Source: CAZHGD01 sp964531735 | GTDB taxonomy: Bacteria; Armatimonadota; UBA10988 | Length of the DNA: 30,153 bases | Assembly (NCBI GenBank): GCA_964531735.1 | Contig: CAZHGD010000087.1 | Coordinates: 1-30,153 of the forward strand | Direction of reading: 5' to 3' | Shown: one piece after another, positions 24,495 through 30,153 of the stretch | Numbering within the stretch: position 1 is the stretch's first letter | How the letters are laid out: the number at the start of each line of letters is the position of its first letter | Notes under the pieces: model-generated | Databases searched by the model: none | What the model saw: the letters and a program-made list of their open reading frames with translations, nothing else | What the model was told of the DNA's origin: nothing | Program-made: the position numbers and the translations under genes

Positions 24495-25700
24495 ATGGCA
24501 ACAGCGACCTGGTGGCGAAAGTGGCGTCGCCGCGCGGCGGAGCCGCGACCGACCGGCGCCCGAGCGGCGGCCGAGAGCGTGGCCGGTGTCGGGCCCGGTC
24601 GCGCCGTGCCGGCCGATCTCGGCACGCTCGACTACGAGACCTGCTACGCGCGCTGCGACGACGTCTACGCCGCGGTCTCGCTGCTCGCCGACAATGCCGC
24701 CATGGTGCCGCTGCAGGTCCGCTGCGGCGGGCGGCCCGAGCCACAGCACCGCCTGCAAGCGCTGCTGTCGCGCGCCAACTTGTGCCAGGGCGCCGTCGCC
24801 TTCTGGACGCGAGTCTACTCGCACCTCTGGCTCGGCGGCGAGTGCTACCTGCTGGTCGAGCGCAACTCACCGGAGCGGCCCGACGAGCCGGCGGAGCTGT
24901 GGGCGTTCAGCGGACGGGTGATCGAGCCGGTGGCCGATCCGCAACGTTACCTCAGCCACTACCGCTTCCGCCCGCCGGGTCAGTCGGCGCGCGACGGGTT
25001 CGACCTCGATCCGCGCGATGTGATCCCGCTGACGCTGTTCCACCCGCTGCGCCCGCTCCGTGGCCTGTCCCCGCTGAGCAGTCTGCGACTGGGCCTGAGC
25101 GCCGAGCTGCACGCCAAGCGGGCCAACCTCGACCTGTTCGCCAACGGTCTGATGACCGATGTGGCGCTGAGCTTCGAGTTCGCCAACGACGAGCAGCGCC
25201 AACGCACCCGCGAGGCGCTGCGGCAAGCGCACACCGCCGACGGGCAGCGGCACGGCTTCCTCATGCTGGAACACAACACTCGCATCGAGAAGCTCGCGCT
25301 GTCGCCGCGCGACGTGGAGTTCGTGGAACTCGACCGGTTGACCACGCGCGACGTGGCCAAGGCGTTCCGCGTGCCGCCGATGTTCCTGGCGCAGATGGAG
25401 CACGCCACGCTGCGGAACTACGAGACCGCTTACCGCGCCCTCTGGGAGCTGGCCATCCTGCCGCGCGTCCGCCAGGTGGCCGCGGCGCTGACCGAGTCAC
25501 TGGCTGTCCAGTACGGGCCGGACGTGACCGTGGTGCCCGATACCAGCGGCATCGAGGCCTTGCGCGCCGGCGATCGCGACCGGGTCGCCACCTACCAGGC
25601 GATGCTCAACGCCGGCCTGGATCCCATCTGGGCGGGGCACCGGGTGTTCGGCGCGGACTGGTCGCCCGAGGCGCGGGCGGCCGACAGGAGCGAGGCATGA
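24495..25700 (+). CDS. HK97-family phage portal protein
   Basis: A 401-residue portal subunit, which forms the dodecameric channel at the head vertex. Typical segments are VYAAVSLLADNAAMVPLQV near the start, YSHLWLGGECYLLVERN, DVIPLTLFHPLRPLRGLSPLSSL, and the clip/stem region FVELDRLTTRDVAKAFRVPPMFLAQMEHATLRNYETAYRALWE, a hallmark of HK97-like portals. GGAGG 8 nt upstream of ATG 24495 sets the start. The stop overlaps the protease ATG (ATGA), giving translational coupling. Normal length, no sign of decay. Confidence 0.93.
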   Translation: MATATWWRKWRRRAAEPRPTGARAAAESVAGVGPGRAVPADLGTLDYETCYARCDDVYAAVSLLADNAAMVPLQVRCGGRPEPQHRLQALLSRANLCQGAVAFWTRVYSHLWLGGECYLLVERNSPERPDEPAELWAFSGRVIEPVADPQRYLSHYRFRPPGQSARDGFDLDPRDVIPLTLFHPLRPLRGLSPLSSLRLGLSAELHAKRANLDLFANGLMTDVALSFEFANDEQRQRTREALRQAHTADGQRHGFLMLEHNTRIEKLALSPRDVEFVELDRLTTRDVAKAFRVPPMFLAQMEHATLRNYETAYRALWELAILPRVRQVAAALTESLAVQYGPDVTVVPDTSGIEALRAGDRDRVATYQAMLNAGLDPIWAGHRVFGADWSPEARAADRSEA

Positions 25701-26284
25701 GAACCTGCCTGACCTTACCGGCCGCGCCGCCGGAGGCCGCCGGCCCGAACCGCCTGCGCGCGCTGATCTCCGCCGAGACGCTCGACCGCAGCAGCGAGGT
25801 GCTGTTGGCCGGCGGCGCCGATTTGGCGCGCTACCGCCGCAACCCGGTGTTGCTCTGGGCGCACAACGCCGAGCTGCCGCCGATCGGCCGCGCTGTGTCG
25901 GTCAGCGCCGAGCCGGGCGTCGGTGTCTGGGCCGTCAACGAGTTCGCCGAGACACCGTTCGCGCAGGAGATCCGCCAACTCTATGAGGGCGGCTTCCTCA
26001 ACGCGTTCAGCGTCGGCTTCCGGCCGCTGGAACTCGATCCGCGCCCGGTGGCCGCCGGGCAACGCGGGCCGACGGTGGTGCGCTGGGAGCTGATCGAGCA
26101 GAGCGCCGTGGCGGTGCCGGCCAATCCCGACGCGCTGGTGGCCGCCGCCGCCGATGGCAATCGCGCCGCCGACTGGCTGCTGAAGACCTACTACCCGACG
26201 CCGGCCGCCGCGGGCGGCGACGAACTGCGCGCGGAGCTGGCCGGGCTGCGCGCTGAGCTGGCGCGGTGGCGCCGCGGCGCCTGA
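25697..26284 (+). CDS. HK97-family prohead maturation protease (S78)
   Basis: A 195-residue protein. The S78 pattern is visible: SSEVLLAGGADLARYRRNPVLLWAHN with catalytic His56, PPIGRAV just after it, and GFLNAFSVGFRP with nucleophile Ser105. IEQSAVAVPANPDALV is the conserved later strand. It cleaves the delta domain of the capsid protein during head maturation. The start overlaps the portal stop by 4 nt with GGAG 7 nt upstream. The C-terminal about 30 residues are a helical tail (ELRAELAGLRAELARWRRGA). Confidence 0.92.
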   Translation: MRTCLTLPAAPPEAAGPNRLRALISAETLDRSSEVLLAGGADLARYRRNPVLLWAHNAELPPIGRAVSVSAEPGVGVWAVNEFAETPFAQEIRQLYEGGFLNAFSVGFRPLELDPRPVAAGQRGPTVVRWELIEQSAVAVPANPDALVAAAADGNRAADWLLKTYYPTPAAAGGDELRAELAGLRAELARWRRGA

Positions 26285-26310
26285 CGGCTGACCGACCCGA
26301 GGAGGCAAGC

Positions 26311-27615
26311 ATGGAAGACATCGTCCGCGAGCTGCGCGACATCCGCGAGCAGATCCAGCGCGAGCACGACCCGGACCGTTTGCGGCAGGCCATCCGCGAG
26401 GTGGTGGCCGCCACGCCGGCCCGAACGCCCGCGCCGAGCCGCCTGGCCGCGCTCGACGCCGCGGCCGACGGCCCGACACTCAGTCTGAAACAACTGCTCA
26501 GCCGGCCGGCGCGTGACGCCCGCGAGTTGGAGCTGCAGCGCCTGAACGACCGCGTGTACCTGGCCAGCGCGTTGCTCCGCCGCGATCCGCGACGCCTGAA
26601 GAGCTACGGCGAACTGGCGGCGCTGGGCCGCGAGCTGAGCAAGGCGCTGAACACCACCGACAACGAGGAGTTCATTCCCGACGGCTTCAGCGTCTCGCTA
26701 ATCGAGGAGGTGGCGCTGCAGCGGCGCCTGCCGCTGCTGTTCGAGAACGTGGCCATTCCGCGCTCGCCGCTGAAGTGGCCGGTCGACGGTGGCATCGGTC
26801 TGCCGTACCTGATCAGCGAGCCGAGCGGCGACTCGCCCGACAAGGTGCCGACGCGCAACCCGGCCACCTGTGAGGTGACCTTCAACGCGCGGACCATCGG
26901 CGTGCGCGTGCCGTTCAGCCACGAGTTCGACGAGGACAGCATCGTGGCGGCCGAAGGCTATGTGCGCCGCCAGATCGCCAAGGCGCTGACCGACGGCCTG
27001 GAGGCCGCCATTCTGAACGGCGACACGGACGCCACGCACCTGGACGCCAAGGTCACCGCCACCAACGACGTGCGGCGCACGTTCGACGGCCTCCGCCGCC
27101 TGGCCCGCCAGCCGGCCACCAAGACCGAGACCGACCTGGCGACCTTCAACCAGGCCGGCTGGGTGGCCGCGCGGCGCAAGCTGGGCGTCTACGGCATCGA
27201 TCCCGCCGAACTGGTCTGCATCGTGGGCATCAACACCTACTACCGCATCATCGGCGACAGCACCAACTGGAGCGACTTCCAGACGCTGGACAAGGTGGGT
27301 CCGCAGGCCATCGCGTTGACCGGCGAAGTCGGCGCGCTCTATGGCGTGCCGGTGGTCGTCAGCGCTCACGCGCCGGAAACTTGTGCCAACAGCAGTGCCG
27401 TCGACGCCGGCACCGGGACCAAGGCCGTGATGGTCCTGGCCAACCGCCGGGCCTACGGTCTGGCCACGCAGGTCGGCCCGACCATCGAGACCGTCTGGGA
27501 CGCCGAGTCGCTCCAGTACAAGGTCATCGGCTACCAGCGGGTCGACTTCAAGCCGTGGTTCAACGCGACCAGCCAGACGGCGGTCTCGGTGGGCTACAAC
27601 ATCGCCACGACCTGA
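26311..27615 (+). CDS. HK97-fold major capsid protein
   Basis: A 434-residue protein. The first about 110 residues are charged and helical (EDIVRELRDIREQIQREHD...), as expected for the delta/scaffolding domain removed by the upstream protease. From about 115 the HK97 fold is recognised: EFIPDGFSVSLIEEVALQRRLPLLFENVAIP, a FSHEFDEDSIVAAEGYVRRQIAKAL spine helix, LEAAILNGD, and the VGALYGVPVVVSAHAP P-domain segment. The protein ends KVIGYQRVDFKPWFNATSQTAVSVGYNIATT. The ribosome-binding site AGGAGG 6 nt before the ATG is the best in the module, fitting the most abundant product. A large hairpin follows the stop. Confidence 0.92.
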   Translation: MEDIVRELRDIREQIQREHDPDRLRQAIREVVAATPARTPAPSRLAALDAAADGPTLSLKQLLSRPARDARELELQRLNDRVYLASALLRRDPRRLKSYGELAALGRELSKALNTTDNEEFIPDGFSVSLIEEVALQRRLPLLFENVAIPRSPLKWPVDGGIGLPYLISEPSGDSPDKVPTRNPATCEVTFNARTIGVRVPFSHEFDEDSIVAAEGYVRRQIAKALTDGLEAAILNGDTDATHLDAKVTATNDVRRTFDGLRRLARQPATKTETDLATFNQAGWVAARRKLGVYGIDPAELVCIVGINTYYRIIGDSTNWSDFQTLDKVGPQAIALTGEVGALYGVPVVVSAHAPETCANSSAVDAGTGTKAVMVLANRRAYGLATQVGPTIETVWDAESLQYKVIGYQRVDFKPWFNATSQTAVSVGYNIATT

Positions 27616-27626
27616 GCGAGGGGGCG

Positions 27627-27671
27627 GCCGGTCGAGCGGGCACCGGTTGGTCGGTGTCCGCTCGGGCCGGC
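27627..27671 (+). terminator. Hairpin between the capsid and adaptor genes (attenuator or partial terminator)
   Basis: The left arm 27627-27644 (GCCGG, two unpaired bases, GAGCGGGCACC) pairs with the right arm 27653-27671 (GGTGTCCGCTC, GG, GCCGGC) around an 8-nt loop, with one G-T pair and a small internal loop. There is no T-run. Position right after the capsid gene fits a partial terminator or RNA stabiliser that keeps capsid mRNA above the downstream genes. Confidence 0.55.
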
Positions 27672-27700
27672 TCCATCGCGCACCACGAAGGAGGTCCACC

Positions 27701-28288
27701 GTGTCGAGTGCAGCCCTCACCACCGTGACGGCCCTGCGACAGTGGCTGTCGCAGAACGCCACCGACGACCACGGCGGCCGTCTCGCCGACGAACCATTGA
27801 CGGCGCTCATCGAGCGCGCCGGAGCTGCCATCGAGAGCTACTGCGACCGGCTGCTGCTGGCCCCGAGTGCCGAGCAGACCTGCCGCTTCGACGGCGACGG
27901 ATCCCGTCGCCTGATCCTGCCCGAGTGGCCGTTGGTCAGCCTGAGCCGCGTGACGGTCGACGGCCAGGCCATCGCGGCGCGCGAGCACCCGCTGGGCCAG
28001 GGTTGGGTGGCCCGGTACGCCGAGGCCTGGATCGAGCTGTTCGGCGCCACCTTCACCGCCGGCCGCCAGAACGTCGAGGTGGACTGCCGGCTGGGCTACG
28101 ACCGCGCCTTGGCCGAGACCGACCGCCGGCACAGCCGGGCGCTCGGTGACCTGGAGCAGGCTTGCCTGCTGCTGTGCGCGGCCTGGTACGGCCAGCCGCA
28201 GGCGGCCTGGGCCGACGGCGAGCCGCCACCGGACCTGCCCGCTGAGGTGCGCCGCCTGCTGGCGCCCTACCGGCGCTTGGGGGCCTGA
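27701..28288 (+). CDS. Head-tail adaptor (connector) protein, HK97 gp6-like
   Basis: A 195-residue protein in the position of the ring that attaches to the portal. The opening TTVTALRQWLSQNATDDHGGRLADEPLTALIERAGAAIESYCDRLL is the usual gp6-like helical start (a short region that begins with a helix, then I..A...IE.YC.R). The middle is a beta insertion (LILPEWPLVSLSRVTVDG) and the C-terminal helix is LEQACLLLCAAWYG. The GTG start at 27701 has a near-perfect GGAGGT 6 nt upstream. The C-terminus PAEVRRLLAPYRRLG resembles the gp6-like tail ending in R..L.PYR. Confidence 0.85.
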   Translation: MSSAALTTVTALRQWLSQNATDDHGGRLADEPLTALIERAGAAIESYCDRLLLAPSAEQTCRFDGDGSRRLILPEWPLVSLSRVTVDGQAIAAREHPLGQGWVARYAEAWIELFGATFTAGRQNVEVDCRLGYDRALAETDRRHSRALGDLEQACLLLCAAWYGQPQAAWADGEPPPDLPAEVRRLLAPYRRLGA

Positions 28289-28289
28289 C

Positions 28290-28772
28290 ATGACCGGTCC
28301 TCTGGCCGACCTGAAGAGCCTGTTCTGCAGCGACGCGCTGCGTGACGCGCTCAACGCGCGCTTGACCTTGGCGGGTCTGCCGTCGTTGGCGCCTGTGCCC
28401 ATCGCGCGGCACCGCCGGCAGTTGCGCTCCGCGGCGCGTTACCCCGCCCTGGCCGTGGAGCTTGGGGCGGTGACCGGTCGCCTCGAAGGCGCCGGTGGGC
28501 TGGCCTCACTACGCGGCACGGCCACCTACTGGCTGGCCGTCGGCGCGCCGGGCGACAACGTGCTGCTGGAGCGCCTCGCAGCGGCGCTCGAGGTCCTGCG
28601 CGACACGCTGGCCACCGAGCTGGCCGGCAAGCTCACCGGCCTCCGCTTCGCGTCCGCCGGCCTCGAGGGCGAGGTCTGGCAGGAAGGTGCCGTGGCGCTG
28701 CGGCTGGCACCCTTGCGGTTCGACTTCATCTGGCTCTACGAGCCGACTACTGCCCAGTCAGGAGACAACTGA
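28290..28772 (+). CDS. Neck/tail-terminator-like phage protein
   Basis: A 160-residue protein starting 1 nt after the adaptor stop. Central RYPALAVELGAVTGRLEG and TYWLAVGAPGDNVLLERLAAALEVLRDTL resemble the alpha/beta fold of small neck or tail-terminator proteins that follow gp6 in HK97-like and gene-transfer-agent modules. I do not recognise an exact family; the role is inferred from position, length and pattern. Its last codons carry GGAG for the next gene, and the stop overlaps the next ATG by one base (TGATG). Confidence 0.65.
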   Translation: MTGPLADLKSLFCSDALRDALNARLTLAGLPSLAPVPIARHRRQLRSAARYPALAVELGAVTGRLEGAGGLASLRGTATYWLAVGAPGDNVLLERLAAALEVLRDTLATELAGKLTGLRFASAGLEGEVWQEGAVALRLAPLRFDFIWLYEPTTAQSGDN

Positions 28773-29173
28773 TGGCGACCCAGACCACGCGCAAGTCGGG
28801 TGAGAACCACCTGGTGACCTTCGGCACCACCGCGCTGGGCACCGCGCGGCACACGCAAGTGCTGCTGGTGGTACGCACCGCCGACGCCCGCGCCAGTGGC
28901 GACGGCGGGCCGGTGGACAAGGAACTCGGCCTCGACCGCGGTGAGGTACAGGCCGGCTACCTGATCACCGATGAGGCTACGCTGGCCCTGCTGGGCAGCT
29001 ACGCCACGCTGACGCTGAAGGACAGCGCCGGGGCCACCGTGTTCAGCGCCGACTGCCTGTTCAAGAGCGTCCACCGCCGCGAGGCCTTCGACGATCTGAC
29101 CGTGGTCGATGCGGTGTTCGCCGTCCAGGGCGTGCCCACCGTGCCGGCCATGGCGGCGTTCGCGGCCGAGTAG
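28772..29173 (+). CDS. Small tail protein, possibly tail tube
   Basis: A 133-residue beta-rich protein (TRHTQVLLVVRTADAR-like start, YATLTLKDSAGATVFSADCLFKSVHRREAFDDLTVVDAVFAV). It sits between the terminator-like and chaperone-like genes, where a tail tube or major tail protein belongs. It is smaller than most tube proteins and no signature was recognised, so the assignment is positional. GGAG lies 8 nt before the ATG. It overlaps the upstream stop by 1 nt. Confidence 0.55.
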   Translation: MATQTTRKSGENHLVTFGTTALGTARHTQVLLVVRTADARASGDGGPVDKELGLDRGEVQAGYLITDEATLALLGSYATLTLKDSAGATVFSADCLFKSVHRREAFDDLTVVDAVFAVQGVPTVPAMAAFAAE

Positions 29174-29194
29174 CCACGCGACCCGGAGATCACC

Positions 29195-29989
29195 ATGAAC
29201 CTGGCCACGCGCGCCGACCTGGCCGCGCTGCTCGACCGTCCCGTGCCCGTGGCGCAACTCACCGGCGCGCTGGCGCGAGCACCCGAGCGGACGGTGTTCG
29301 TTGGACCATGCTCGTTGTCACAGGTGATGGCCTGGACGTTGAGCAGCTCGGCTCTGCGGTGGGTGGCGGGCCGCGTCGAGTTGGACGTCGCGGCGGTGGC
29401 CAAGGCCCGGCTGGCGGCGGTGATCTGGGCCGATGCCCAGGGCACGCCGCTGTTCGCCGCCGACCGCCTGGCTTGGTTGGAGCGGCTGCCCGCCGGCCTG
29501 GTGGACCGCCTGCTCTACGCGTCCGACCGCGCCGGGGGCTACCAGCCGGCCGCGCCGGCGTCTACGACGGCCGACCTGGCCGCCTACGGCGGCAGCGGCG
29601 CCCAACGCCTGACCGGGCTGCTGCCACAGGCGCCCGAAGCGGCGCTCTGGGTGCATCCGTACGACTTCGCCACCCTCGCCGCCGCCGAGGCGGCGGCCAC
29701 CATGGCGGTGCCGGGCGGTGAGGTGCGCGTCGAGGTGGCCGCCTGGCCACTGCTGCTGGCCGAGGTGGTGCGCGGTGGCGAGGCCGCCGATGCGCCGCGG
29801 TTGCTCGATGCGGAGCTGGCCCGGCGCCTGCCCTATGGCGCGGCACGGGCCATCATCGAGATCGCTGACCTGCTCAGCGAGATGGGCGGGCCCGATCCGG
29901 GGCTGCGGTTTCCAGACCACCCCGCGCGGGCGACAGTGGACGGCGTTGGCGCTCTGGCTGCTGCGCCGGACGGGTCGCTTCCCCAGTGA
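29195..29989 (+). CDS. Tail-assembly-chaperone-like protein
   Basis: A 264-residue protein after the tail-tube candidate, where tail-assembly chaperones (lambda G-like) lie before the tape measure gene. Residues about 28-105 support this: ERTVFVGPCSLSQVMAW, then RVELDVAAVAKARLAAVIWADAQGTPLFAADRLAWLERLPAGLVDRLLYA, which follows the chaperone pattern (arl...v.dedG.plF...l..lp...v.rl...a). The second half is A/G-rich with no recognised family. The last about 15-20 codons (VDGVGALAAAPDGSLPQ) show weaker GC3 bias than the overlapping +1 frame, suggesting the ribosome should leave this frame before the TGA at 29987. GGAG 6 nt before the ATG supports the start. Confidence 0.65.
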   Translation: MNLATRADLAALLDRPVPVAQLTGALARAPERTVFVGPCSLSQVMAWTLSSSALRWVAGRVELDVAAVAKARLAAVIWADAQGTPLFAADRLAWLERLPAGLVDRLLYASDRAGGYQPAAPASTTADLAAYGGSGAQRLTGLLPQAPEAALWVHPYDFATLAAAEAAATMAVPGGEVRVEVAAWPLLLAEVVRGGEAADAPRLLDAELARRLPYGAARAIIEIADLLSEMGGPDPGLRFPDHPARATVDGVGALAAAPDGSLPQ

Positions 29990-30062
29990 ACTGCGTGGAG
30001 TGTCGCCGGCGGAGGTGGCCTGGTTGGGCCAAGCCGACCGGCTGGCGGAGGGAACGCCATGA
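29946..30062 (+). CDS. Overlapping +1 frame, probable frameshift extension of the chaperone (GT-like)
   Basis: An open +1 frame relative to the upstream gene. From about 29930 it has the codon style of a real gene (ALALWLLRRTGRFPSELRGVSPAEVAWLGQADRLAEGTP) and stops at TGA 30060-30062, overlapping the next ATG as ATGA. No ATG with a ribosome-binding site lies close; the nearest start is TTG 29946. In the upstream frame, CTT CCC CAG TGA precedes the stop: the run CCCC (29981-29984) lets a proline tRNA on CCC slip +1, yielding a fusion ending SELRGVSPAEVA. Lambda-like phages make a similar extension by frameshift. Alternatives are an independent small gene or a sequencing indel. Confidence 0.5.
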   Translation: MALWLLRRTGRFPSELRGVSPAEVAWLGQADRLAEGTP

Positions 30063-30153
30063 CCAGCCTCTCGCTGACCATCCGCAGCCGGCGGACCCGG
30101 TCGCTGGTGCGCAGTCGGCGCTTGCCGCCGACTGCGCAGCGGGCGGCCGCGCC
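30059..30153 (+). CDS. Start of next phage gene, possibly tape measure (partial)
   Basis: ATG 30059 overlaps the stop of the preceding frame by 4 nt (ATGA), with GGAGGG 6 nt upstream. Only the first 31 residues are in the window (MTSLSLTIRSRRTRSLVRSRR...), basic and Arg-rich. Position after a chaperone-like gene suggests a tape measure protein, but nothing in the sequence proves it. Confidence 0.6.
   Translation, partial: MTSLSLTIRSRRTRSLVRSRRLPPTAQRAAA

Overview
The window is GC-rich, densely coding DNA from a bacterial chromosome. The best lineage clue is a prepilin-like protein at 6971-7708. Its N-terminus reads FTLIELLVV, then FPVFAKAREKAR and SNLKQIGLA, and it carries an H-x9-DG motif near the C-terminus. 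From family knowledge this combination is typical of Armatimonadota (Planctomycetes have related proteins). The supply of DUF4838-like, DUF5916-like, BNR/sialidase-like, six-hairpin glycosidase-like and URO-D-like proteins fits a free-living glycan degrader of that kind. The lineage is an inference; no rRNA or marker gene is present.

Layout. (1) 1-53 is the tail of an unknown gene. (2) 58-3250 (minus) is a two-gene methyltransferase/PD-(D/E)XK nuclease operon, probably a restriction-modification or other defence unit. (3) 3397-5823 (plus) is a secreted DUF4838-type protein with a CBM9-like tail. It converges on a two-repeat lipoprotein gene (5885-6680, minus) that is broken by a one-base frameshift. 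(4) 6971-7708 (minus) is the prepilin-like protein. (5) 8009-14888 (plus) is the NADPH-type glutamate synthase operon gltB-gltD. Two small genes (12538-13382) sit between the subunits, joined by 1-nt TGATG overlaps. They look like a HEPN-like protein and a partner, and are the most unusual cellular feature here. (6) 14915-18110 (plus) holds a BNR-repeat sialidase-like protein and a secreted CBM9/DUF5916-type protein. (7) 18121-19288 (minus) holds a half-size TauE/SafE protein, a PAP2-like membrane protein and tRNA-Ala(GGC). (8) 19385-22660 (plus) holds a six-hairpin glycosidase-like protein and a URO-D/MtaA-like protein.

(9) 22854-30153 (plus) is a siphovirus (HK97-like) packaging, head and neck/tail module in canonical order: small terminase, large terminase, portal, prohead protease, major capsid protein, head-tail adaptor, neck/tail-terminator-like protein, small tail protein, tail-assembly-chaperone-like protein with an overlapping +1 frame, and the start of the next gene. 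The module starts abruptly after a metabolic gene. No integrase, repressor or lysis gene is visible on this side, and the GC-rich coding style matches the host. A domesticated prophage or gene-transfer-agent-like element is therefore as plausible as the right part of an ordinary prophage.

Regulation that can be read: good sigma70-like promoters for gltB, the DUF5916 gene, the lipoprotein, tRNA-Ala and the glycosidase. The last two are back to back, and their -35 boxes form one palindrome. Strong hairpins lie at 5826-5882, 6905-6940 and between the capsid and adaptor genes. No CRISPR array, insertion sequence or rRNA was seen.
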